A stretch of DNA of 64,000 nt from Blastococcus sp. CT_GayMR19 (GTDB taxonomy: Bacteria; Actinomycetota; Actinomycetes; Mycobacteriales; Geodermatophilaceae): contig NZ_SPQL01000010.1 of the NCBI RefSeq assembly GCF_004570385.1, forward strand, positions 1 through 64,000, written 5' to 3'. Every line of letters starts with the position of its first letter. Position 1 is the first letter of the stretch. Made by a program: the position numbers and the translations under genes. The notes under the pieces are model-generated. The model searched no databases, had not been told where the DNA came from, and saw nothing but the letters and a program-made list of their open reading frames with translations. Of this stretch, positions 16,988 to 25,400 are shown piece by piece.

Positions 16988-18790
16988 ATGGACCCCGATA
17001 TGGGGAGCGCAGCACGAGCGGAGGCCTTGAGCCCGCAGACGACGAGCCGACCGCTCCGAGCGTGGCAGCAGGCTGCGCTCGCCAGGTACGAGGAGCAGTC
17101 CCCCAAGGACTTCCTGGTCACCGCTACGCCGGGCGCCGGCAAGACCACCTTCGCCCTGACGCTGGCCGCGCGGCTGCTCGCGCGGCGCGAGGTCGCCCGC
17201 GTCGTCGTCGTCTGCCCGACCGATCACCTGCGCCTGCAGTGGGCCGACGCGGCCGACGCCATGGGCATCGTGCTGGACCCGGGCCTGACGAACGCCGTCG
17301 GCCCGGTCCGCGCCGGCACCCAGGGCTACGTCACCACCTACGCCCAGGTCGCGGGCAAGCCGATGCTGCACGCCGCCCGCGCGAGCGCCGTCAAGACCCT
17401 GGTCATCCTGGACGAGGTGCACCACGCCGGCGACGGTCTCTCCTGGGGCGAGGCGGTCGAGGAGGCCTTCGGGTTCAGCGCCCGCCGGCTCTGCCTCACC
17501 GGGACGCCGTTCCGCACGAAGGCCGACGAGCGCATCCCCTTCGTCCGGTACGAGGAGGACAGCTTCGAGGGCGACGACGGCGAGGGCGGCATCGGCCTGG
17601 TCAGCCGCGCCGACTACACCTACGGGTACAAGGAGGCGCTGGCCGACTCCGTCGTCCGGCCGGTCGTCTTCGCCGCCTACACCGGGACGTCGCGCTGGCG
17701 GAACTCCGCCGGCGAGGTCGTCGCCGCCTCGCTGTCGGACGCCGGCACCAAGTCGGTGGAGATGCAGGCCTGGCGCACGGCCCTGGACCCCAAGGGCCAG
17801 TGGGTGCCACACGTCATCGCCGCGATGGACGACCGGATCACGCACCTCCGCGAGGAGGGCGGCATGCCGGACGCCGCCGGGCTGATCCTCGCGAGCGACC
17901 AGGACGACGCCCGCGCCTACGCCAAGATCGTCCGCCGGGTGACCGGCAAGGCCGCCGAGCTGATCCTCTCCGACGACCCGAAGGCCTCCAAGAAGATCGA
18001 GCGCTTCGCCACCGGGTCGGCCCGGATCGCCGTCTGCGTGCGGATGATCTCCGAGGGCGTCGACGTCCCGCGGGCCGCCGTCCTCGCCTGGATGACCTCC
18101 TACCGGACGCCGCTGTTCTTCGCCCAGGCCGTCGGGCGCGTGGTCCGTGCCCGCGGTTCGCACGAGTCGGCGACGGTGTTCCTGCCCGCCGTCCGACCGC
18201 TGCTGTCGCTGGCCGCCTCCATGGAGGAGCAGCGCAACCACGTCATGCCGCCGCCAAAGACCGAGACCGGTGAGGAGCTCGACCTCGAGCCGCTCCCGCA
18301 GAAGGAGAAGGACCCGGACGCGCTGCAGCAGTGGGAGGCGCTGGAGGCCGACGCCCGGTTCGCCCACGTGCTGCACAGCGGCACGGCGCACACCGGCGAG
18401 GGCTCGGGACCGACGGTGGTCGTGGATGCCGAGGACGAGGACTTCCTCGGCATCCCGGGCCTGCTGACCCCCGCGCAGACTGCGGAGCTGCTGTCCAAGC
18501 GGGACGACGAGCTGCGGCTGCGCATCGCCGCCAGCCACCGGAACGACGGCGACGACTTCATGGTCGTCGAGGACCACCCCGACGAGGACGACGCCGGCCG
18601 GTCGTGGCGCGACGCCGCCGAGCTTCGCCGGGAGATCAACCGGCTGGTCAACCGGGTTGCGGCTCGAAGCTCACAGCCTCAGGCCGTCATCCACACCCAG
18701 CTGCGTCAGTCGGTGCCCGGCCCGCCGTCGGCGTCCGCCTCGGTCGACGTCCTCCGTGCCCGCCGCGAGCGCCTCCGCACCATGCTCTGA
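16988..18790 (+). CDS. DEAD/DEAH-box SF2 helicase, uncharacterised subgroup
   Basis: A 600-residue superfamily 2 ATPase. The Walker A motif ATPGAGKTTFA has its lysine at residue 52, the DEVHH box is at 142-146, motif III is CLTGTPFRT, and motif VI is QAVGRVVRARG. The last ~200 residues are acidic (VVDAEDEDFLGIPG, VEDHPDEDDAG) and have no recognised domain. It is not the XPB type found at 11.4 kb. Start is ATG 16988; ATG 17000 is also possible. Its TGA is the first base triplet of a structured intergenic repeat (18788-18897), whose terminal hairpin therefore lies directly at the stop codon. Confidence 0.85.
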   Translation: MDPDMGSAARAEALSPQTTSRPLRAWQQAALARYEEQSPKDFLVTATPGAGKTTFALTLAARLLARREVARVVVVCPTDHLRLQWADAADAMGIVLDPGLTNAVGPVRAGTQGYVTTYAQVAGKPMLHAARASAVKTLVILDEVHHAGDGLSWGEAVEEAFGFSARRLCLTGTPFRTKADERIPFVRYEEDSFEGDDGEGGIGLVSRADYTYGYKEALADSVVRPVVFAAYTGTSRWRNSAGEVVAASLSDAGTKSVEMQAWRTALDPKGQWVPHVIAAMDDRITHLREEGGMPDAAGLILASDQDDARAYAKIVRRVTGKAAELILSDDPKASKKIERFATGSARIAVCVRMISEGVDVPRAAVLAWMTSYRTPLFFAQAVGRVVRARGSHESATVFLPAVRPLLSLAASMEEQRNHVMPPPKTETGEELDLEPLPQKEKDPDALQQWEALEADARFAHVLHSGTAHTGEGSGPTVVVDAEDEDFLGIPGLLTPAQTAELLSKRDDELRLRIAASHRNDGDDFMVVEDHPDEDDAGRSWRDAAELRREINRLVNRVAARSSQPQAVIHTQLRQSVPGPPSASASVDVLRARRERLRTML

Positions 18791-18897
18791 CATCGTCGTC
18801 CTGCCGGACGACACCGCGGCCAGGAGCCGTTCCCGCCATTCGTTGAGCCCATTCATCGCGCCTGCGCGGAGCCCTCCGGGCCCCACTCGGCGCGATC
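18788..18897 (-). repeat. Structured intergenic repeat, copy 1
   Basis: One ~110-bp copy of a repeat family shared with 24269-24590, 31872-31981 and 51857-52022. Read on the minus strand it has an outer stem ATCGCGCC/GGCGCGAT enclosing GGGGCCC-GGA-GGGCTCC, a middle part with GGCCGC, and a terminal hairpin GTCGTCC-GGCA-GGACGAC followed by GATGTCA. The last three bases of that tail are the reverse complement of the TGA stop of the helicase gene. The next gene on the other side is convergent and ends nine bases beyond the repeat. Confidence 0.85.
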
Positions 18898-18906
18898 CTG
18901 CAGAGG

Positions 18907-21900
18907 TCAGGGCAGGAGGCCGCGCTGGCTTGCGATCGCGACCGCTTCGGTGCGGCCGTTCGCGCCGAGCTTGGCGAGGATGTTGCTCACGTGCACGCTG
19001 GCGGTCTTCTCGCTGATGTAGAGCGCCGCGCCGACCTGGCGGTTGGTCCGCCCCTGGGCGAGCAGCGCCAGCACCTCGGCCTCGCGCGGGGTCAGCACCG
19101 CCGTCGGATCGGGTCCGCGCCGGACCCCGGGCAGGTCGGCGTCGAGCCGTCCCCGCCGCACCAGCGCTTCGACCGCCGTCCGCAGCGGCGCCGCCCCCAG
19201 CCGGACGGCCACCTCGTGCGCCGCACCCGCCTGCTCTGCGGCCCCGGCCCGGTCGCCGGCAGCGAGCAGCGCCTCGGCCAGCCGCCACCGGGAGCGCGCC
19301 TGCTCGTAGACGTGCCCGAAGCCGAACCCGTCGACCGCCGCCTGCCAGAGCTCGGGCGCCGCCCTGCCCTCGAGCCGGGCCGCCTCGGCCTCGACGCGGG
19401 CCAGCCAGGCCTTGGCCTCGATGCCCATCTCACCGACGGCCGCGGTGAAGACGTCGACCGCTGATCGGGCGGCGCCGACGAGGGAACCGCCGCGGCCCGC
19501 CCAGTGGTCGGCCGTTGCCGCGTCGTCGACCAGCCGGGCGGCGGCCGCGGCATCGGCCACCGGGGCCAGCGCCGTGGCGGACAGCCGGAGCACGGCGAGG
19601 TGATCGGTGGTCCACAGCTCCCGGAGGCGGCGGGTCGCGCGCTCTGCGACCTCGACGGCGGTCTCCGGACGGCCCTCCCACGCGGCGAGGTCGATCTCGG
19701 CCGCCGCGACGACGAGCGTGAGCAGCATGTGCGTGTTCAGTCTGGGCGCGAGACCGCGCGCCCAGGCCAGCCGCTCGACCGCGGCCGGATCGCCCCGCCC
19801 GACCTGCACCAGCAGCCCGGCCGCCCGGACGTGCGCGGCCATCTCCGGCACCCGCGCCAGCTCGTCGGCCTCGGCCAGGCTGGCGTCCCACTCCCCCGCC
19901 ACGTAGAGCGCCATGACCTGCAGGTGCCGCAGCTCCGCCGGATAGAAGGCCCACTCCTGGCCCAGCTCCCGGGCGCGCGCGGCCGCACGCCGGGTCCAGA
20001 CCAGCGTCTCCTCGATCTGCCCCTGCTCGAAGGCGACGGTGGCGCGGTTGTACAGCACCCGCATCTCCACGTCGACGTCGCCGGAGCGGCGGGCCCGCTG
20101 CAGCGCCTCCTCCATCCGGCGCCGGGTGCCCACCGGATCGCCGTCGCCACGAGCACGCGCCTGGGAGACGGCGGTGTCGGACCAGGCGCTGTCCAGGCCG
20201 AGCGCGTCGGCCGCCGCCAGCGCTTCCTCCGCAGCCGCATCCCCGTCGGCCATCCGGCCGAGGGAGTAGTTCATCCGCGCCGCCGTGGCCACGGCCCACG
20301 TCCGGACCTCCGACGGCGGCTGGGCCGGCACCAGCCGCAGGGCCGCCTCGCTCTCGCGCCGGGCGCCCGCGAGGTCCTCGATGCGGTCCAGGGCCTGGGC
20401 GAGGGTGTAGTGCACCCGGGCCCGCTCCGCCGCGTCGGCGTGCGGCCCGAGCGCCTCCAGGGCCGAGCGCAGCAGCGCGACGCCACGGTGAAGCTCCCCG
20501 GCCTTCCGCGCCGCCGCGGCAGCCTCGAAGAGCAGCCGCGGTTGGTCCCGCCCCGCCCGCCGCGCCGCGTCCGGGACGGCCGACCAGAGGGCCAGAGCGG
20601 TCTCCAGGTGCTGCAGTTGCTCGGCGGGCGCACCGATGCGGCCGGCCTCCTCCGCCGCCTCCAGCGACGCCGTCAGCGCAGCCGGTAGGTCGTTGCTCTC
20701 GCGGGCGTGATGGGCGCGCTCCGCCGCGGTCCCGTCGCCTGGCGTCGCGGCGAGATGGGCGGCGATCGACGCGTGCAGCCGGACCCGCTCGCCCGGCAGC
20801 AGGTCGGCGAGCACGGCCTCCCGCAGCAGCGCGTGCCGGAACCGGAAGCGCCCGTCACCGGAGACGACCAGCAGGTGGTTGTGCACCGTCTCGGCCAGCG
20901 CTCGCTCCAGTCCGTCCGGCGGCAGTCCCCCGACGGCGGACACCAGCTCGTGGCGCACCCGCCGCCCGGCCACCGCCGCGATCCGCAGCACCTGCTGCGC
21001 CTCGGACGAGCGCTGTTCGACGCGCGCCAGCAGCACGTCGGTGAGCGCCGGCGGCAGGGTCTCGCCGCGCCGGCTCGCGGCGAGCAGCTCCTCGGCGTAG
21101 AACGCGTTGCCCTCGGCCCGGGCCACGACGTCGTCCACGGTCGCCTCCGGCACGCCACCGTCCGGACCGGCCAGGCTGCGGACCAGATCCCGCACCTCGG
21201 CGTCGGACAGCGGCGCGAGCTCCAGCCGCTCGACGCCGGGGAGCCGGACCAGCTCGGCGAGCAGTGGCCGCAACGGATGCCGGCGGTGCAGGTCGTCGGC
21301 GCGGTAGGACGCGACCACCGCGATCGGCTCGTCGACCAGGCGGGCGAGCAGATAGCGCAGCAGGTCGCGGCTGGACCGGTCGGCCCAGTGCAGGTCCTCC
21401 AGCACGACGAGCATGGGGCCCGCGGCCGACAGCTCGCAGAGAAGGCTCGCCACGGCCTCGAACAGCTGGAGCCGTCCGTCGTCCACCGGCTGCGGCGCGG
21501 CGCGATGCGGCAGCGGACGGTCGAGATCCCCGCGCTCCGCGGCGCCCGGTGGCGGTGCGGGCGGGCCGGGGCGCCCGGCCAGCAATGCGGCCAGGGCGGG
21601 ATGTGCGGTGGCCGTGGGGGCCAGCGTGGGGTCGGCCGCCACGGGGCGCAGCAGGTCGACGAAGGGCAGGTAGGGCAGACCCACCTCGCCGAGGTCGACG
21701 CAGTGTCCGGAGAGCACGTGCACGCCGTGCTCGACGGCGCGCGCGGTCAGTTCGTCCAGCAGCCGCGTCTTGCCGACGCCCGCGTCGCCGGCGAGCAGCA
21801 CCCCGGACGTCCGGCCCTCGGCGGCCCGGTCGACGTGCGCCAGGAGCCGGGCCAGTTCCCCGGCCCGGCCCACCATCGGCACGTCGTCCCACCGGAACAC
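18907..21900 (-). CDS. LuxR-family large ATP-binding regulator (LAL type)
   Basis: A ~997-residue transcription regulator. An AAA/STAND ATPase domain begins at MVGRAGELARLL, with Walker A AGDAGVGKTRLL and the acidic Walker B LVVLEDLHWAD. A long alpha-helical, TPR-like middle follows, and the last ~65 residues are a LuxR helix-turn-helix (LTPREAEVLALLAQG, YISEKTASVHVSNIL). Such proteins switch on target operons after binding an inducer plus ATP. The GTG at 21900 is chosen because no start codon lies in frame between it and 22155; coding-like sequence extends about 25 codons further upstream, so the true start is uncertain. A 43-codon gene precedes it by 50 bases. Confidence 0.85.
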   Translation of the reverse strand: MFRWDDVPMVGRAGELARLLAHVDRAAEGRTSGVLLAGDAGVGKTRLLDELTARAVEHGVHVLSGHCVDLGEVGLPYLPFVDLLRPVAADPTLAPTATAHPALAALLAGRPGPPAPPPGAAERGDLDRPLPHRAAPQPVDDGRLQLFEAVASLLCELSAAGPMLVVLEDLHWADRSSRDLLRYLLARLVDEPIAVVASYRADDLHRRHPLRPLLAELVRLPGVERLELAPLSDAEVRDLVRSLAGPDGGVPEATVDDVVARAEGNAFYAEELLAASRRGETLPPALTDVLLARVEQRSSEAQQVLRIAAVAGRRVRHELVSAVGGLPPDGLERALAETVHNHLLVVSGDGRFRFRHALLREAVLADLLPGERVRLHASIAAHLAATPGDGTAAERAHHARESNDLPAALTASLEAAEEAGRIGAPAEQLQHLETALALWSAVPDAARRAGRDQPRLLFEAAAAARKAGELHRGVALLRSALEALGPHADAAERARVHYTLAQALDRIEDLAGARRESEAALRLVPAQPPSEVRTWAVATAARMNYSLGRMADGDAAAEEALAAADALGLDSAWSDTAVSQARARGDGDPVGTRRRMEEALQRARRSGDVDVEMRVLYNRATVAFEQGQIEETLVWTRRAAARARELGQEWAFYPAELRHLQVMALYVAGEWDASLAEADELARVPEMAAHVRAAGLLVQVGRGDPAAVERLAWARGLAPRLNTHMLLTLVVAAAEIDLAAWEGRPETAVEVAERATRRLRELWTTDHLAVLRLSATALAPVADAAAAARLVDDAATADHWAGRGGSLVGAARSAVDVFTAAVGEMGIEAKAWLARVEAEAARLEGRAAPELWQAAVDGFGFGHVYEQARSRWRLAEALLAAGDRAGAAEQAGAAHEVAVRLGAAPLRTAVEALVRRGRLDADLPGVRRGPDPTAVLTPREAEVLALLAQGRTNRQVGAALYISEKTASVHVSNILAKLGANGRTEAVAIASQRGLLP

Positions 21901-21950
21901 GTCCGCGATCGTGGCACGGTCCTCCGACAGGTCGAGCCCGACGGCGGCTG

Positions 21951-22082
21951 TCAGCGCGTCCGCCGGCGGCTCCGGAACCAGCCCCCTGGGCGGGTCCGCG
22001 TGCCGCGGCCCAACGCCTGGAGCACCTCGCGCCGGTAGGCGAGCTCCGCGTCGAGTGCCGGGTTGCCGTAGTAGGGGCTCAT
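21951..22082 (-). CDS. Small 43-residue protein upstream of the LAL regulator
   Basis: The gene starts at ATG 22082 (MSPYYGNPALDAELAYRR) with GGAAGG about nine bases upstream, a convincing ribosome binding site. The N-terminal half is helical and charged; the C-terminal half is tryptophan- and arginine-rich (GGWFRSRRRTR) and could bind nucleic acid or membrane. It is probably translated from the same message as the LAL regulator. I do not recognise a family. An alternative is that it is the displaced N-terminus of the regulator, separated by a frameshift. Confidence 0.5.
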   Translation of the reverse strand: MSPYYGNPALDAELAYRREVLQALGRGTRTRPGGWFRSRRRTR

Positions 22083-22343
22083 GGCCGTCTTCCTTCCCTC
22101 TCGTCGTCCTCCGGGTGCGAGGTCGACGGTCGGCCTGAGGGGCCCCGCCCGGCATCGGTAGGTCACGCACTTCTGTCCCGCTCGGCGCAGCTGAGGGCCT
22201 CAGGGCACACCCGTACGGGGGAGACCCCTCGCCACCTGCGCTTATATCCGCTGCGAGGGGGAACGATGTCGCTGCGGCGACCGCCGCCGGTTCGGCGTGC
22301 CCGGGATCCCGGCTCCACCGGAACCGCGACGAAGGGAGTTGCC

Positions 22344-22595
22344 ATGCGACTCGGAACTGCGATCGTCCTGCTCGCGCTCGGCGCGATCCTCACGTTCGCC
22401 CTGCGGGTGGACGTCAGCGGTGTCGACCTGCAGGTGGTCGGCTGGATCCTCATGATCGTCGGCGCGCTCGGCATCGTGCTCGAGCTGGCCATCTGGGGTC
22501 CGCGCCAGCGCCGTCGGGTCACCCACACCGACGGCTACGCAGGACCCGCCGCCGGCGCACCGGTGCAGCGCACCACCACGGACGAGACCTACTGA
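22344..22595 (+). CDS. DUF6458-like small membrane protein
   Basis: An 83-residue protein with two hydrophobic segments: RLGTAIVLLALGAILTFAL at the N-terminus and WILMIVGALGIVLELAIW in the middle, separated by a short hydrophilic turn DVSGVDLQVVG. The C-terminus is polar (RRRVTHTDGYAG). This layout matches DUF6458 proteins of actinobacteria, whose role is unknown. AGGGAG at 22333-22338 precedes ATG 22344 with good spacing; an in-frame ATG at 22266 is less likely. A perfect terminator hairpin follows the gene. Confidence 0.75.
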   Translation: MRLGTAIVLLALGAILTFALRVDVSGVDLQVVGWILMIVGALGIVLELAIWGPRQRRRVTHTDGYAGPAAGAPVQRTTTDETY

Positions 22596-22616
22596 CGGTC
22601 CCGTCCCGCACACACG

Positions 22617-22651
22617 CGACAGCCCCCGTCCTCCGCGGACGGGGGCTGTCG
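22617..22651. terminator. Perfect 15-bp hairpin between convergent genes
   Basis: Arms 22617-22631 and 22637-22651 are exact reverse complements around a 5-base loop (TCCGC). The stem contains a run of five C paired with five G. There is no clear T-run on either side, as is common in high-GC actinobacteria. It lies between the DUF6458-like gene and the MHS transporter, both of which end here, so it probably stops transcription from both sides. Confidence 0.85.
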
Positions 22652-22670
22652 TGCGTCCGTGCGGCTGCGC

Positions 22671-23978
22671 TCAGGTGAGCTCGGTGCCGTTGGTCTCCTT
22701 GAGGGTCGTCAGGATGACGACGAAGGCGATGACCGCCCCGGCGGCCACGTACCAGAAGAACCACAGCGGGTGCCCGGCCTCGGACAGCGCCGTGATGACC
22801 AGCGGCGCCGTCCCCCCGAAGCAGGCGACCGTGAGGTTGTACCAGGCGCCGATGCCCGTGGCCCGCAGCTCCGTGGGGAACAGCTCGCTCATGATCGCCG
22901 GGGCGATCGACGCCATCAGGGCGTAGAGCCCCAGGCCGGTGCAGAACACGACGATCAGCGAGAACAGGTTGTCCTGCACCAGGAACGACAGCGGCACGAT
23001 GAGGACGGCGAGCGCCCCCGACCAGGCGAGCAGCTGCGGCCGGCGCCCGAACCGGTCGGACATCGCGCCGAACGGGTAGCAGAGCGCGACGAACAGCGCG
23101 GTGCCGATGGACAGCGCGATGAACACGTCGGTCTTCGCGGCGTCCCGGAAGGTGATCGCGAACGGCGTGAGGGCGCTGAAGAACGTGTAGTACGACAGCG
23201 TCGACAGCAGCGTGATCGCGCAGAGCTGCACCACGGACTTCGGGTAGTGCTTGATCGTCTGCAGCAGGGGGTGCTTGGTCGCGCGGGCCTTCTCCGCGTT
23301 CTCCTCGAACTGCTCGGTCTCCACCAGCGAGCGGCGCAGCCACATGCCGATGAAGCCGAGCAGGCCGCCGATGAAGAAGGCGATGCGCCAGCCGTAGCTC
23401 TGCAGCTGCTCCTCGCTGAGCACGCTGGTGAGCAGCACGCCGAGCAGGGACGCCGCCAGCAGCGCCGACCCGGTGGAGATGTAGAAGAAGGACGAGTAGC
23501 GGCCGCGGTGGTCGGGCGGGGCGATCTCGCCGAGGTAGGCCGATGCGTTCGAGACCTCGCCGCCCAGCGACATGCCCTGGGCGATGCGCGCCAGCAGCAG
23601 CAGGATCGGCGCGAGCCAGCCGACCTGCTCGTAGGTGGGCAGCAGGGCGATCACCATCGAGCCGCCGGCCATCAGCAGGATGGTGAGCAGCATGCCGGCC
23701 TTGCGGCCGCGCAGGTCGGCGAACCGGCCGAGCAGGATGCCGCCCAGCGGGCGGAAGAAGAAGGCCAGCGCGTAGGCCGAGGACGCCCCGATCAGGGCGA
23801 GCGCCTGGTTCTCGGACGGGAAGAACTGGCCGGCGAAGAAGACGAGGAACGTCGCGTAGACGGTCCAGTCGAACCACTCGACGGCGTTGCCCACGCTCGC
23901 CGAGATCAGGGTCTTGATCGGGAGCTTGTGCGGTTCCTCGTCGACCTGCGCCGTGTCCCGTCGAACCGTCTCAGCCAT
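22671..23978 (-). CDS. MFS transporter, metabolite:H+ symporter (MHS) group
   Basis: A 435-residue, twelve-segment importer of the MHS branch of the major facilitator superfamily, which includes ProP, ShiA and dicarboxylate carriers. Diagnostic features are ASVGNAVEWFDWTVYATF at the start of the first segment, the loop RFADLRGRKAGML, and RIAQGMSLGGEVSNASAYL; the central loop GRYSSFFYISTG fits the same group. The substrate could be proline/betaine, shikimate or an organic acid. ATG 23978 has GGGGGAG a few bases upstream. The gene ends just inside the terminator at 22617-22651 and stands alone. Confidence 0.9.
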   Translation of the reverse strand: MAETVRRDTAQVDEEPHKLPIKTLISASVGNAVEWFDWTVYATFLVFFAGQFFPSENQALALIGASSAYALAFFFRPLGGILLGRFADLRGRKAGMLLTILLMAGGSMVIALLPTYEQVGWLAPILLLLARIAQGMSLGGEVSNASAYLGEIAPPDHRGRYSSFFYISTGSALLAASLLGVLLTSVLSEEQLQSYGWRIAFFIGGLLGFIGMWLRRSLVETEQFEENAEKARATKHPLLQTIKHYPKSVVQLCAITLLSTLSYYTFFSALTPFAITFRDAAKTDVFIALSIGTALFVALCYPFGAMSDRFGRRPQLLAWSGALAVLIVPLSFLVQDNLFSLIVVFCTGLGLYALMASIAPAIMSELFPTELRATGIGAWYNLTVACFGGTAPLVITALSEAGHPLWFFWYVAAGAVIAFVVILTTLKETNGTELT

Positions 23979-24268
23979 GGCTCCCCCGTTCAGGGCGGTG
24001 TGAACGAGGCCACCGTAAGCAGGCGACGGTGCGACGGCATGTCGAGGGCGGAGATCGCGCCTGTTCGCGCTCGGAGGGGCGGGAACGCGTGGTCGTGCGA
24101 GGTCCGGACCGGGCTCTGGTCGCCTCGCGGCGAGACGCACACCGCGGCTCCAGGCCCCCGACCGAGGTCGGGGCGGTAGTCCACGGCGGCTGATAACCAA
24201 ATGGCACCCGGGGACACAGAAAGCCCGGCCCGGACGTCTCCGAGGCTACTCCTGCGCGAGACGTCATG
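23979..24268. other. Intergenic stretch without a visible gene
   Basis: This forms the left half of a 612-base gap. The part next to 23978 must hold the MFS promoter and leader. A small hairpin CCCCGAC/GTCGGGG lies near 24156-24173. I see no coding-quality reading frame, RNA gene or mobile-element end; reading frames that cross it continue into the repeat array and are not protein-like. Confidence 0.5.
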
Positions 24269-24590
24269 TCGTGCCGAGTGGTGCACGGACGGCACCTGGC
24301 CGCAGTGTCGTGCGGAGTGGCCCGGAGGGTCCGCGCAGGCACGACGAAGCGGCTCAACGCTGCCGGGGAACGGCCCGTGGCCGCGGTGTGGTGTCGTGCC
24401 GAGTGGGCCCGGAGGGTCCGCGCAGGCACGACGAAGCGGCTCAACGCTGCCGGGGAACGGCTCGTGGCCGCGGTGTGGTGTCGTGCCGAGTGGGCCCGGA
24501 GGGTCCGCGCAGGCACGACGAAGCGGCTCAACGCTGCCGGGGAACGGCTCGTGGCCGCGGTGCGGCCCGGAGGGTCGCGATGTCATGTGC
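24269..24590 (+). repeat. Tandem array of the structured intergenic repeat, copies 2a-2d
   Basis: A shortened copy (24269-24306) is followed by three near-identical units at 24307, 24393 and 24480, with spacing of 86 and 87 bases. Each full unit has the outer stem GTCGTGCC/GGCACGAC (the first has one mismatch), an inner stem GGGCCC-GGA-GGGTCC, and a middle stem GCGGCT/GGCCGC around GCCGGGGAACGGC. Only the last unit carries the terminal hairpin (GCGGCCC-GGA-GGGTCGC) and the tail GATGTCA, which ends a few bases before the stop of the convergent-reading scramblase-like gene. Confidence 0.9.
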
Positions 24591-25340
24591 TCAGTTGAAC
24601 CCCCGGTCGTCCTGCTTGAGGGCGGTGTCCACGGTGAGCGCGGCGGCGATCACCATGCCGGCCAGCGGATCGGGCAGCCGGAAGTGCACGTGGACGACGT
24701 ACTTGTCGGCCGTCGTGAACAGCGTCCGGGCGAGCCCCTCCCACCGCTTCGTGATCCGGGCGACCTCGGTGCCGGCCGCGTCGAGGATCGCGAAGTCCCA
24801 CGCCCGCCAGTTCTCCGCCTGGATCGCACCCACGAGGTGGCCGTTCGCGATCAGGTCGAAGCGGATCTTCCCGAAGACGCTGGCCTGGACGATCTCGCCG
24901 ACGGACGCGCCGTCCGGCCGGGTCACCAGCACGCGGGAGCGCACCAGCTTGGCCGGCCGGGTCAGGACGAGCACCGGCCCGCGCGCGTCCCGCACCTCGA
25001 GGTGGTGGGTGAGGAACTGGTCGAACTGCGAGAACAGCCGGACGGCCTTCCGCAGCGAGCTCTGGCCGACCTGGACGACCGCGCCGATCTGCTGTCCCTG
25101 GCCGTCGAAGACGGCGTACTCATTGGTCAGCTCGATGAGCTTCGTCTTCTGCGAGACCACGAGCACCGGCTGCTCGTAGAGGGAGGGGCCCGGCACCGGC
25201 GCGACCGGAGCGCCCGACGGCGGAGGCTGGGGCTGGACCTGCCGGACGTGATCACTCCACCCCTGTCCGTCCCACCACCGGCTGTCCCCGCCGCCGGCGG
25301 GATCCGGATACCAGCCGGGTGGGGGCGGCGGCTGCGTCAC
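24591..25340 (-). CDS. DUF2510 plus scramblase-like (LURP-one type) protein
   Basis: A 249-residue protein. The first ~35 residues are a DUF2510 module (PGWYPDPAGG, RWWDGQGWSDHV), a short WW-like element common in actinobacterial envelope proteins. After a proline-rich linker, residues ~60-240 resemble phospholipid scramblase/LURP-one folds: VVSQKTKLIELTNEYAVFD, VLTRPAKLVRSRVLV, IVQASVFGKIRFDLI and a hydrophobic helix LAGMVIAAALTVDTAL near the end. GTG 25340 follows a TACCTT box by eight bases, suggesting a leaderless message. Membrane or lipid binding is likely; scramblase activity is not shown. Confidence 0.75.
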   Translation of the reverse strand: MTQPPPPPGWYPDPAGGGDSRWWDGQGWSDHVRQVQPQPPPSGAPVAPVPGPSLYEQPVLVVSQKTKLIELTNEYAVFDGQGQQIGAVVQVGQSSLRKAVRLFSQFDQFLTHHLEVRDARGPVLVLTRPAKLVRSRVLVTRPDGASVGEIVQASVFGKIRFDLIANGHLVGAIQAENWRAWDFAILDAAGTEVARITKRWEGLARTLFTTADKYVVHVHFRLPDPLAGMVIAAALTVDTALKQDDRGFN

Positions 25341-25400
25341 GGCGGCCAAGGTAGTGGCCACACCCCCGGTGGCCCCGGCGGCGCATGCCAGACTCCGCGG

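Noticed and set aside
24269..24590. CRISPR array
   Set aside because: The repeat units are contiguous with no unique spacers, the period is 86-87 bp, and no cas gene is in the window.
24201..24600. Long reading frames on both strands through the repeat array, giving repeated peptide units of 29 residues
   Set aside because: The 87-bp period is a multiple of three, so open frames arise automatically. There is no start with a ribosome binding site, the first unit breaks the period by one base, and the same element elsewhere is non-coding.
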